64,000 nucleotides of DNA, taken from contig NC_060251.1 of the NCBI RefSeq assembly GCF_921293095.1, forward strand, positions 95,900,566 through 95,964,565, read 5' to 3'. This document shows, in pieces, positions 42,367 through 53,018 of this stretch (position 1 is its first letter; every line of letters starts with the position of its first letter). A model generated the notes under the pieces. That model saw only the letters and a program-made list of their open reading frames with translations. It had not been told where the DNA came from and did not search any database. The translations under genes and the position numbers were made by a program. The stretch comes from Ischnura elegans (taxonomy: Eukaryota > Arthropoda > Insecta > Odonata > Coenagrionidae).

Positions 42367-43600
42367 TGTAAAATGAAAGGAAATGGGAGACGCCAGCAAC
42401 TTTCTTCACAAACTTGTTCACCTCCTAACATGGTAATTGGCTCATTTACCAATTTTCAATGATTGTTGATAATGATAGAGCTTGAAAAATTAAGAGCACC
42501 ATATTTTACCAGTTATCGATTTGTTGCCTAATTCCTGAGCAATTGGAGATGAAAAATCTAAGGCCTTAACTCTTCCACAGATAAGTTGAAGATGTTCTGA
42601 ACCCAGACTGAGTGGGTCAGAGCTCCTCCACAGCGTTGCATGGTTTGTTGTAAGGATCTGCAAGTGGTTGCTAAAATGATTTCAGGGTCGCCTCTGTGAG
42701 AGTGCGCAAGAGATAAAGAGAGACTCCTGAATGTTTGCTACTGTATTTCACAAATATTTCCAAAGGTCTACGACTGCCTTAGAGACCAAATGGCAGCAAA
42801 CTGAGGCCACGTGATCACTGAGCAGTCCACAGGCAGAATAGCATTCACTCTAGAGAAAACCACATCACAGGTCCTCATATCCGATGCTGCCCGCATGCTT
42901 CTTTATGAAGGATTTGTTTGAGTTGGTTCATGCAGAGAGGCAAGCATCAGCTAGAAATATGAATGCAGGGCAAACGGCCATGGTTGGTCACCTCCGAACT
43001 TGGAGTCAGATGGCTAAGGAGCCTGAACGGGGAGAATTTTGGTTTTATGTTCGCTTACAGGCCTCTAGTACATTCTTGGCTACACTCTTGTGAGTAATTC
43101 CTTCCTTCAATGAGCCACTGAATGAGTAAATCAACCAGAACTATTATGATGTCACCAATTCATACAAAGGAGGCAGCAAACTGTCAAGTTTTCCTACTTT
43201 CAAATTACAAGAGAAAGGCTGAATGGGGAAGTTATTTTCATCTTTCCTTTCCATCTACCAAATGATCTTTTAATGAGTTGTGATTTTGGATCTAAAGGAA
43301 TTACATCACTATCAAGATACTTGGAGGATGGCGATTTCAAACTGCTCCCTTTTTGGTTTAGTTTGAACATTTTTATTCCATGGTTTGAATAATCTAAATT
43401 ATTGAATAAGATTTACTTACATAGACTTATGCAAGTGGTTGTTTGTGAAGTTGCAGAGGGGTAAAGGGCTTCATTGCATGTCCTGGCATACTTAAATTCA
43501 CTCTTTACCTTATTTTGAAGGGAATGTGTAGGGCCCGATAAAATATGAAAACTACACAGAGGAAAAATCATTTGCCTTGACTGTAATGGACACTCTGCAA
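42367..43600. other. No recognisable gene
   Basis: The plus-strand frame at 42884-43093 (MLPACFFMKDLFELVHAERQ) is uninterrupted for 69 codons but matches no family I know and has no supporting context. No repeat termini were found. Confidence 0.35.
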
Positions 43601-43604
43601 AGAA

Positions 43605-43700
43605 GGATAATGTTTTGGTAGCTAAATTGGTATAGCTCCCGGCATGAGTTCATGGGATCAAGGTTCGTATACCAGCCAAAGCAAATGATTATTCCTCCAA
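43605..43700 (+). mobile_element. Degenerate tRNA-like SINE head
   Basis: GGTAGCTAAATTGGTATAGC and GGATCAAGGTTCGTATACCAG resemble A- and B-box regions. Weak and without a defined end. Confidence 0.35.
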
Positions 43701-43967
43701 GGCCTATGCACTTAGAAAGTAACCAGGATGTGTAATGAGAAGCTGGCTCTGCAGAATGTGAAAAAGAGTTAGATGGAGTGAATTTAAATGATTTATGTTG
43801 GATAAGTTATCAATAAGAAAAAATAGGAGATAAATATTAGCTATCATGAAAAAATTACCATTATGTAATTAACAAACACCATAGGAAAATGAATTGAACT
43901 ATGAACCTTTGGCTTTTGGACCACTGCACAGACTACTCTGCTATCCAAGTTCCTTCGTTCCTAAGTA

Positions 43968-45850
43968 CAGTGCAACCTCGATATAACGACACCCCACGGT
44001 GCACTAATAAACACTCGCTATAGCGAATTGTCGCTTTACCGGAGGTTTAGCAAATAATAGCCAATATACCTGTTGCGAACAGATATACAGGAACAGGAAT
44101 GGTTTGGCGACAGATAAACATCTATTCGATAAACGTAAGCATAAATCCAGACGAAAGGCGATGTTATTTTTGCATCACTAAATTTCCTTACTCAAATAAC
44201 GACTAACTATTCAAACAATTTATAAGCGCCGCACTGAATAAAAATCATGGAAAGCATTGTTTCGTCAATCATTATGCCAATTCACAACCGACGAAGCCAT
44301 TTTTCTATGCACTTAATTAGTTCATTTACGTGATCATTCTATTATTTTGGTATTTTCCACTGAAAATTCAAAAATTAACTGATGAAACAGTATCGCGGTT
44401 ATTTAATGCCTCAAATGTTTCCATTGGTGTATGTTTATTGTTTCTGTACGTTAAGCGGCAGTGAAGTGAAATAACGCATTACATTTGTTTCTACAGGCGA
44501 AAACGGTGGAAGGTTGTATAACGCTGCCGCCTTGGAAGACTTTTTTCTATCAGATAATGTAATATCTTCATAATCTACGGTAAAAAGTTTGCTAAGCTTG
44601 AAAAATGATGTGATTAAAATTGCCGTTGTTGAAAAAAAGTTTCTTTTTGAGTGTTACGCACGCGACGTATTTTAAATAACACACCGAGTTTACCACGGCA
44701 CTGCAAACGAGAGTTAGTTGTTCTGTGAGTTCTTCCAGCGGCCACCAGGGGATGCTCGGCTACCCACGTGACAAAAGAGAGCGCCAGTACGACTCCGACC
44801 ACTGACGCGAATAGTTCACCCTTGTAAATCCGCAACGGAGAATAAATACGTCCATCCGGACAATTCACGCTGAGTATCATTGCTTCGTAGATCCTACATC
44901 ATCGCTAAGGCGCACTACCTACCTTTAGAGGCATCATTGCAAGAAATACCTCATACTGCAAGGGTTTTTTCGGGGAGTTGTATGTAAAAAAAAGTTCTGT
45001 TTCGTCTATGTTATATGACGCGGGGAATACTTCTAAAGATACTGATGATCGGAGTCCTTTCTTCCTCGACTTCGGGTTTACACCGCAGGCATCACCAGCA
45101 ATTATGAGGGGAGATAAGGCTTTGGTGCTTCGCATTAGTATAATCAACCTTCCGCACTCTTAAAATTCTCGATTCGCAATCTATCCTTGAAATAATCCGC
45201 TTTAGGCTTGGGCGTAGCCTCTTTCTCTGAAGTTCCCGCAGATTTGAATGGGCAAAACCACCCGAACAAATCTCCTTATAACTCTTCATCGTCTGCATTC
45301 CTTGGGCGCTTTTTTTTTTTAATTTTCAGAGCGAATAGGAAGATCAATTAATTTCGACACTCTCATATTACTCCTTTATTTTTATTTTCTCGCTTAGACG
45401 TGTTTGGCGTTTTTTTGGCCATGGTGACTGCCTGCCATCAAATGCTTTCTATTCACGCAACTCACGAACGTGCGGGTATGCTGCCGACTGCTTTCGGCCG
45501 CCCGAGGAACAAAAGAAGATGAAGCATTCGCGAATGCTAATTCCACAATATTTTCACCAAAATTAACTACTTATTTATCGAACGACATTTCACCACATAA
45601 ATTTGAGATTGAGCACTCCATCAACTTCATTTCTAACAGATCGCTAGCAATTACAGAGGTTAAGGAGTCTTGATGAAAGTCTTCCGGCGGTGAAACCCTC
45701 GCTATGGCGAGAGCCAACACCAAAAGGGTCTCGTAAAAACGAATTTTTTTTAACACGCTTATTATAGGGTCAATTGAGGGTGCATCGGCTATCTCTCGTT
45801 ATAGCGGGGGTGTCGCTATAGCCCGTACTCGCTTTAACGAGGTTCCACTG
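43968..45850 (-). mobile_element. Pogo/Tigger-like DNA transposon (1,883 bp)
   Basis: Termini CAGTGCAACCTCGATATAACG and the complement of the right end CAGTGGAACCTCGTTAAAGCG are inverted repeats, and the element is flanked by TA on both sides (43966-43967, 45851-45852). CAGTRGAACCTCG with TA duplication is typical of Tigger-type pogo elements. A transposase remnant lies on the minus strand. Subterminal copies of the CGCTATAGCG word extend the inverted ends. Confidence 0.85.
44905..45298 (-). pseudogene. Pogo/Tigger-like transposase remnant
   Basis: The minus-strand frame 45147-44905 contains PASYNIDETELFFTYN, matching the IFN(V/A)DETGLFWK segment of pogo-type DDE transposases, where the D of NxDET is the first catalytic residue. 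The frame just upstream (45298-45092) is rich in basic residues and may derive from the DNA-binding part, but no helix-turn-helix can be shown. The frame downstream (44880-44614) has no recognisable motif. It is inactive. Confidence 0.6.
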
Positions 45851-45939
45851 TATACTACAGATCACGGTTCTAATAAAGCCAAAGTTCTGTGTTTTGATTC
45901 CAGGGAGAATTTTTTTCCACACCTTTTAATGTTTATTTC

Positions 45940-47180
45940 ACAACTGTGTCAGAGGTAGGATTGAAATATCACAACGAAAAAATGAGCTGAAAGAAGAAGA
46001 TATGAGCATTGAGAGGAGAGTTACATCAAACAAATCCTACGATTTTTGACCAAAGACAACGATGACGAGAGTTAAGTGGTAAAGCTAACTGGAATTCTTA
46101 AGAAAATAGGAGTGATCATCAAACTGATTGTTGATGAGTTGACTTAGTGAAAGTCCAATTTTTATTCTTTCTCCATGAGAAAAAATAAAAAAGTGTGGAA
46201 AAATACTAATGCTGTTTCAATTATCACTAGGATTAATCATGCATAAGAGACAGATGAATCATTCAATACCTAAAAATGTGAAGCTTCCCCAAAAGCCAGA
46301 GGGTAATACTCATGAATGATACCCCCCATGTTTTGAGAAACGGTTTGAGGAAGTATTACCCTCATGCAAATTAGAGGGTTCCCCGCTCAGGCTGAGACAA
46401 TGGGTACTGTTTAAACTCATTTCATCTTCCATCAAGTAAACAGTTGATGAGTTTTTATGGGAAACAAATTGATAAAAACATAAAAAAATTTCATGAGGAG
46501 TCAGCCCTGTACCACCAGTGTCTCATTTCTAACTAGCCACACTGCACAAGTACAACTAAACATAAGAAACTTAAAATATGTCATGAAATGGGGTCCTCAG
46601 TAAAAAATATAAAGTGTAAAGCCAAACAATTGGGTGGATTTAGGGAGTAACTGACTTCATGTGTAAAAAGGGGCTTAGCTATAAACTTGTATGATCGGAA
46701 AGTTTTCTATAAAAATGTATAAATATGATTTTAAGCAAAACTACAATATAGCACATACGAAAAAGTGTCCCGAACTATCAAATTTGTCTGCATAGTTTTA
46801 TTACACCAAATCCAATAAAAATGCATCTCATCTACGCTCCCTATGCAAACATGTACACTGTACACTTGGGTTCTCTTCACATGAAGTATAGCTATAAATA
46901 GTAAAACAAAGAATTTTTTTAATCAGCTGCTTCTGCATCACAGTTGTTAACTAGCAGAGGGATTTTCCAAAGTACAAAACAGCCACATCAAAAATCTCGA
47001 TGATACTAGCTTTCATTTTTCTGATGGATCAACTTTTATTGTTCCTTAAAAGACTTCAGGTTATCCTGGGGAGTAAGTTGGATAAAATCATCATTCTGCT
47101 TCCATGTGGGTTACACTTGGATTCAGATAACCTTTCATGGCTCACTCTGCTCAGGGAGCAAGAGTGCCTTAACAAGTTTT
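45940..47180. other. No recognisable feature
   Basis: Over 1.2 kb without supported gene, SINE box or terminal repeat. A TCAAGTAAACAGTTGATGAG segment near 46433 and a similar CAAACTGATTGTTGATGAG at 46120 are weak echoes only. Confidence 0.35.
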
Positions 47181-47185
47181 GGTCT

Positions 47186-47470
47186 GACAAGGGGAGTGCC
47201 AGGGTTGGGAAATGAAGTTTGAGAGGGACGGCACGTGTATGCAGCACTACCTCATCGCGTTACAATGCCCCAGACATAGAAGGCCAGCCATTCACGAGAA
47301 AACGCTCCATAAGTTTCAGTCCTACAGTATAAAATAATACCATGTGCCCGCTCTCTCAACCAAATGGCGTATTGGTAGAGGTAAGCTGGCTGTTAGAGGT
47401 AAGTTAGCTGGCAGGAATAGTAAGCTGAAGGTTTCGTGATCGAATCCTTAACCCCACTTTTTTTCATAAT
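47186..47470 (+). mobile_element. tRNA-like repeat, direct copy of 49515-49762
   Basis: It runs from ACAAGGGGAGTGCCAGGGTT through CTCAACCAAATGGCGTATTGG to GGTTTCGTGATCGAATCC. The complement of 49515-49762 matches along most of its length. The right part resembles a tRNA-like SINE region with a B box, so the element may be a SINE read toward its head. MITE-AT copy 7 has inserted at its right edge. Confidence 0.6.
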
Positions 47471-48133
47471 TGGGTGGTTTCCTTCATCAAAGAAAACGAA
47501 AGGCATTGATTGCGATTCGTTACCCACCATTAGTGTATTCATAATATACAAATTATTTTGTTTTAGAAATACCGGGTTAAACGAATGGCAATGGTCCATT
47601 TTTATCCTCATTTGAAAAGGGCCAGATTGGCGCCCATGCGATGCCACTCCACGTGACGTCACAGGGACCTAGTTTCTATACGAGAAGATAGGAGTTATAC
47701 GTCGTCTGAGGTTACCATTGCATGCATGAGGCGCAGAGCTCAGGGAAACATGTCTTAACAATCACTTAATAAAACTGGCTAAGGTCGGAAAGTTTTCCTC
47801 GTTTGATAAGTTATTAATAATCCTTATTTAAGCCAAGAGCTACCAGCCAGCAGGGTACTAGGCTAGCAGCTAGCAGCCTGCGTCGTATCAGCGCTAAGCC
47901 TCGCCTCAAGGTCACCTCACAGGGCGGGAGGGGGAACCAGAAATACGTCACGCTGAGAGACTTCCCGACATTCATACTTAAGCGTCGCGTTTTCGCGCGC
48001 TTGAAAATTTTCACTTTTCATTTAATCGCGAAAAATAGATATCGTCATTTAAAAATCTAAAAGCGTGAAATACGTACTCCAGGAGTAATAATCTTTCGAT
48101 TTAGGCAATAAAAAAATAATAGGAAACCACCCT
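47471..48133 (+). mobile_element. MITE-AT copy 7
   Basis: TGGGTGGTTTCC on the left (first base changed) and GGAAACCACCCT on the right, AT on both sides. CACGTGACGTCAC at 47649-47661. Frames 47393-47662 and 47814-48014 lie within it and are not genes. Confidence 0.85.
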
Positions 48134-48264
48134 ATTCCGATTTTTCAGATCCTCGTTCATTTCATTGTTCAACACGTTAATTGAATGTAAGATTCTTTGT
48201 ATTAGCAATATCATTAACAATTAAATTAATTGTTAATGTTATTAATTGTTATTGTTCATTGAAG

Positions 48265-48580
48265 GGGTTCGGGTTGGTGTGGTGGCTAGAGTGTTGGCTT
48301 CCCACCCGGCGGGCTCGGGTTCAAATCCCGGCAGTGGCAGAGAATTTTCAGTGATTACCCGATCCCTGCTTGAGTGTTGTGTGGAGGACATTTCAAGTGC
48401 AACACTCCATCCGGCGGATGGGACGTTAAGCTGTAAACCCCTTGGTGCCTTTCGTTAAGAGCAGGCTAATGCCAATGCCATGTTTCTCTCCACCCTTTCT
48501 TCCATACCCTTCCCTCATGGCGCAAATGACCTCAGCTGTCGGTCGCCTCCTCCAAATACCATACCATACCTTGTTAATTG
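48265..48580 (+). mobile_element. tRNA-derived SINE (about 310 bp)
   Basis: GTGTGGTGGCTAGAGTGTTGG is an A-box-like head, and GGGTTCAAATCCCGGCAGTGG a near-consensus B box 30 nt later. The body contains ATGGGACGTTAAGC and ends in reiterated ATACC words (AATACCATACCATACC, 48555-48570). The tRNA part does not close as a functional tRNA. The cleanest SINE in the window. Confidence 0.75.
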
Positions 48581-48599
48581 AACAAGGATGAGGGATTAA

Positions 48600-49100
48600 T
48601 TCATGAGAAAATTGTATGTACTGAAATTCACTCAATCGTTCACCAACAGTTATCATCTCCATTTTTTAACTAAATGGTCCATGCATGGTTTGCATCGAAA
48701 CTTCCACAGAAAGACGCATCTATAGAAATGTTAACGAGGTCTGCTTCTCGACAAATTTCCTTAAAAAAATTGCTGCCCGTGTAAAAAATATTCATTTATA
48801 TGATGCACAAATTGTTCAAACATCTTTTGTTTCGAGTGTTTTTATAACAAATGTCATTCTGGCTCTTGTGTAATTTTGGAATCCAGCAAATAAACATATT
48901 GTTATTCATAGTCTTCACATTATGAATAGTAATCTCCCATGCACACAGTTTTCAAAATACAATACAAACAAATATTTGAAGGAAATAATTTGGTTGGAAA
49001 AGTTGAAAGAATGAAAGTTTTCAATTTGAATGTCATTTTATTTTTCAGTAAGGAAAAGCAAATAGGTACTTTGAAAATACGATGCACGAATGGTTAACAA
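48600..49100. other. No recognisable feature
   Basis: AT-rich sequence. The frame at 48685-48873 has no recognised domain. Confidence 0.35.
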
Positions 49101-49110
49101 TACTGCATAT

Positions 49111-49418
49111 CAGTGGCGCAGCAAGGGGGGGATTTTGAGGGATAAACCCCCCCCCCCAGAGCTCAGAGAAATTTTTAAGCTTAATCCATTTTACTTAATT
49201 GGATTGGTATTACTAATAGAATAGTGTAAGGTTTAATATAATACCCCTCAGAAAGCTGTAAAACTCACCATTTAGAACCATTTATCTTAAAATTTCGCAA
49301 TTTATTAATCTCGCACCAACCGGTTATCCTTGTGGGTATTCCATACCCCCACACACCACGGTATTAGTTGCACCAACCCCCCCCCACCCCCCAGCATTAA
49401 TTCCTAGCTTAGCCCCTG
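49111..49418 (+). mobile_element. hAT-N2 element (308 bp)
   Basis: Begins CAGTGGCGCAGCAAGG and ends TAGCTTAGCCCCTG. The 8-bp duplication CTGCATAT is perfect (49103-49110 and 49419-49426). Confidence 0.9.
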
Positions 49419-49514
49419 CTGCATATAAGAGTGTCATTATATTCAATTAACGCATTGATCAATGAAATGAACAAGGATCTGAAAAATCGGAATTATGAAA
49501 AAAAGTCAGGTAGA

Positions 49515-49762
49515 GGATTAGTATACAAAACCTTCCGCTTACTATTCCTGCCAGCTAACTACCTCAGCCACCTTGCCATTTGGTTGAGAGAGCAGACGCA
49601 TGGTATTATATACTGTAGGACTGAAACTTTCGGAGCGTTTTCTCATGAATGGCTGGCCTTATAGTCTTATCTCTGGGGCATTGTAACACTATGGGATAGT
49701 GCTGCATACATGCGCCTTCCCTCTCCGGACTTCATTTCCCAACCCTGGCACTCCCCTTGTGA
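49515..49762 (-). mobile_element. tRNA-like repeat, inverted copy of 47186-47470
   Basis: CTTACTATTCCTGCCAGCTAA, ATTTGGTTGAGAGAGC and CAACCCTGGCACTCCCCTTGT are complements of the 47186 copy in reverse order. The two copies could pair as a stem about 2 kb apart. The open frame 49431-49664 lies partly inside it. Confidence 0.65.
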
Positions 49763-49995
49763 GTTGTATCTACATTTACATACAAACTACCCTGCAAGTC
49801 GCCTCAATGGGCATCTGGCAGGGGTGTTAGGACATCAGCCGTTAACAAATAAAATGGAAATGCTCACAAAAAGTTCCTCCTAGCATTCATTTAAGTCCTC
49901 TATTGTTCATGGGTAAAACGAATTCCCACGCCTATCCGTTTGCCAAAATATCCTACTTAATTTATTGATTCTGTCAAACCTGGAAAACTCAGGTT
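49763..49995 (-). mobile_element. CR1/L2-type LINE 3' end
   Basis: GTATCTACATTTACATAC is a decayed TAGATG tail read on the minus strand, followed by ACCCTGCAAGTCGCCTCAATGGG and GGTGTTAGGACATCAGCCG, as at 9440-9530. The coding part (TTAAGTCCTCTATTGTTC) is too decayed for a frame. Confidence 0.7.
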
Positions 49996-50039
49996 GGCAA
50001 AGGAGGGGGTCACCTAATTACCTAGTTTATCCGCATCCG

Positions 50040-50905
50040 TTTCCTTTGTTATATGATTGGTGTTTATGATGGACCTATTGCTACATGTTTTGGAATCAAC
50101 GTATTTCATCCACAATGGTACATTCCATGGACAGACAGAAGGTGTTCCCATGGTTTCATGTCTATTGGACAACCTTTTCATGGAAGAATTCAAAGGGAAA
50201 GCCCTGGCAACACATCACACCAACTCCAAGCATTCGAGTTAAATATACTATGGAAAAGGAGACTGAGGGTCGACTGTCTTTCTAGGATATTTTGATCTGT
50301 TGGAAAAGTGATGGAAAACTGGGCTACACTTTGCACAAGAAGCCCACTGAGACCACACTGAACCTGAATCAGGCACCACCATCCTTCATAAAAAAGCTGT
50401 CCTCTCTACCTTGATACTTCAAGCAAAAACAATTTCCTACTAAGAAAACTTAATCCAGAAACTTAAACAGCAGAAGACAACAGAATGGATATTCTAAACT
50501 CAGAATAAATCATACATTAAAAAAGGTTCCATAAGAGATAACCCTCAAAAGAACCAAAGATCTAAGAGTAACCAGCTGCTAGGGCATGCAATCTGGGGTA
50601 TCTCAACTATATTTGGCAAAATTTCAAGAATTCTCAAGATACCTCGGATAGACTCCATCCATCCACCAGATTCCAAATCATGAAGAATTATGTGTTAATG
50701 TGCCAAGACATATGAGGGAGGAATAGGCAATAAAAATGAGACAAGACTCAAAGAACATGGACGCTTTACTCTACTAAAACAACCTAAGCACAGCTTTCTT
50801 CACAGCCACAAAGCCCACTTGGACAGAATCAAACTTCAAAGGCAGTCCACTGGTTATTGGGACCGCATCATAAAAGAAGCTATTGCCAACATATAGGAGG
50901 AGAAG
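50040..50905 (+). pseudogene. Penelope-like reverse transcriptase and GIY-YIG-region relic
   Basis: In one frame STYFIHNGTFHGQTEGVPM and LLDNLFMEEFKGKALATHHT match the palm region of Penelope-like RTs (TYF.FNG..Y.Q..G.PMGSPLSP...NLFME). The next part, RVKYTMEKETEGRLSFL and later HKKAVLSTL, matches the thumb region. Farther on, GISTIFGKISRILK, RLKEHGRFTLLKQPKHS and STGYWDRIIKEAI fit the stretch up to and past the GIY-YIG endonuclease (TR..EH....., GYW.R...EAI.I). The core GIY-YIG motif itself is not readable, and stops are frequent. Such elements use the RT with this endonuclease for target-primed integration. Confidence 0.7.
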
Positions 50906-51009
50906 AGAATGGACTGCGACATTGGTTTTCAACTCAGCAGTATGAGGACCAAGGGGATTGCATAGCTGAGGCCCAATTCCAACCCATAGACTGATGATTT
51001 CTGTTTCCA

Positions 51010-51340
51010 CTTTGGTCACATTTTAATTGGTTTTCAAAAATTTCCACAGCGAGGTGATGAGTGCAATGCGATACACTTTTTCCCAATATTTTCAGCATAA
51101 TGTTTTTGATTGCCAGGAATAACATTGAATAGGCATGGATTTGATAGATCACATCATTATGCATAAAAATATCGGTTATCACCCCTAATTATACCTTATT
51201 TCACCGTGAAACTCGGATCATTTGGTCTGACAGCATTGCGAGGGGGGACTTTAGTAAACCCATTTAGATGTGCGGTGAATGACAGCACATTTAGAGGCTG
51301 ACTTGAGGATCCTCTTTTGTAATATTCATGATGTGGACAC
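51010..51340. other. No recognisable feature
   Basis: No supported gene or repeat end. Confidence 0.3.
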
Positions 51341-51343
51341 AAT

Positions 51344-52004
51344 AGGGTGGTTTCCCATTATTTTGTTATTGCCTAAATCAAAAGATTATTACTCCTGGAG
51401 TACGAATTTCACGCTTTTAAATTTTTAAATGACGATATCTATTTTTTGCGATTAAATGAAAAGTGAAAATTTTCAAGCGCGCGATAATGCGACCGCTAAG
51501 TATGAATGATGGGAAAACTCCATGTGATGTCGTTCTGGTTCCCGCTGCCGCAAGTGAGGTGACCTTGGGGTGAGGCTTTGAACACTGATATGATGCAGGA
51601 TGCTAGCAGGTAGCAGAGTACCCTGCTAGCTGGTAGCACTTGGCTTAAATAAGGATTATTAATACCTTATCAAACAAAGGAAACTTTCCGACCTTAGGCA
51701 GTTTTAATAAGTGATTATTAAGAGATGTTTCCCTGAGCTCTGTGACTCATGCATGCATTCGTAATCTCAGACGATGTAAAACTCCTATCCTCTCGTGTAG
51801 AAACTAGGTCCCTGTGACGTCACGTGGAGTGGAATCGCATGGGCACCAATCTGGCTTTTTTCAAATGAGGTTAAAATTGACCATTGTCTTTCGTCTAAAC
51901 CGGTATTTCTAAAACTACATAATTTGTATATTATGAATATACTAATGGTGGGTAACGAATCACAATCAATACCTTTCATTTGCTTTGATTAAGGAAACTA
52001 CCCT
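51344..52004 (-). mobile_element. MITE-AT copy 8, inverted
   Basis: AGGGTGGTTTCC to GGAAACTACCCT with AT on both sides. The interior is the inverse of copy 1. GTGACGTCACGTGG at 51815-51828. Confidence 0.9.
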
Positions 52005-52006
52005 AT

Positions 52007-52301
52007 TGCAAAACATGTGAGAAGGGCATAGAAAAAATCAATCAATCACAAGGCCACTTCTTGACCAGCCTAAGCTGTGCAAGTCCAGCCAAAATTTGTT
52101 CAGGCTCTCAGTCCCTGAAAGTGATAGCAGAGTCAGCTGTTGAAAACGCAGCATGGAGCCAAGTCTAATCCGGATGGAAGCCTGACAGTGTTTCATCCAA
52201 CCTACATTGCTTCTTGCTTTTAAAGTTTCTGTTAACTCATAAAAACCTCAAGAAGGGCAGCCATGATTTTTCTCAGAAAGGTTTTAAGAACTATATATAT
52301 T
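52007..52301. other. No recognisable feature
   Basis: Short spacer without supported features. Confidence 0.3.
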
Positions 52302-52309
52302 ATCACAAA

Positions 52310-52611
52310 CAGTGGCACAGCGAGGGGGGTGTTTTGGTGGTTATTACCCCCCCCCCCAGAGCTCTGAGAAATATTTAAGTTTAATCCATTTTACTTAATT
52401 GGATTGATATTACTAATAGAATAGTGTAAGGATTAATAAAACATCCCTCAAAAAGCCGTAAAACTCACTATTTTGAACCGTTTATCTTAAAATTCTGCAA
52501 CTTATTAATCTCGCACCTACCGCTTATCCTGGTGGATATTCCATACCCCCCCAAACCCCGGTATTAGTTGCACCTTAACCCCCCCAGACTTAATTCCTGG
52601 CTGCGCCCCTG
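52310..52611 (+). mobile_element. hAT-N2 element (302 bp)
   Basis: Begins CAGTGGCACAGCGAGG and ends CTGGCTGCGCCCCTG. The 8-bp duplication ATCACAAA is perfect (52302-52309 and 52612-52619). Confidence 0.9.
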
Positions 52612-52920
52612 ATCACAAATGCCTCTTATTGAAAACCACACTTCTGAGAAGAATTTCTGTTAAAGCTACTGCCCTCTTCATAAGGCTACTCTTCCAAACT
52701 TTATTCCAAATCTTACTGTGTCTCACTCTCAATTCACTGTGCCAATACTTAGTAATGAATTCATAAGACTCAGTATTGCCAGCAAAACCTTGAAAGCTGC
52801 ACATAACTTTAAGCCTAAGTAAGATTTTTTTAGGGATAGATACCATTCCTGCCTCAATATTTGTTATTTTCTCTTTCATCATTATGTTTACCATTAAAAC
52901 ATCAATATCTTAAGATATAT

Positions 52921-53018
52921 CACCCCCTCACCAACCTTAATTAATTAAGGTTGGTGTCACAAGCAAAGTCACCCCCTCACCAACCTTAATTAAGGTTGGT
53001 GAGGGGGTGACTTTGCTT
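52921..53018. repeat. Perfect 58-bp palindrome beside a 28-bp palindrome
   Basis: 52961-53018 has 29-base arms without spacer, from AAGCAAAGTCACCCCCTC inward to CCAACCTTAA and out again with no mismatch. 52929-52956 is a second perfect palindrome built from the same CACCAACCTTAATTAA core. The word CACCCCCTCACCAACCTTAA appears twice in direct order (52921 and 52970), so the unit was duplicated. Confidence 0.9.

Larger units (their letters stand above)
43880..45935. repeat. Pair of tRNA-like arms split by a pogo-like element
   Basis: Left arm 43885-43965 (TTGAACTATGAACCTTTGG, TGGACCACTGCACAGACTAC) is the inverse of the right arm 45853-45930 (AATAAAGCCAAAGTTCTGTG, TTTGATTCCAGGGA). This is the head-to-head layout of 6030-6610 and 21010-21150. 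The pogo-like element occupies the centre. Confidence 0.55.

Noticed and set aside
42884..43093. A 69-codon plus-strand frame
   Set aside because: Uninterrupted but without family resemblance, codon or context support. Recorded only as unannotated sequence.
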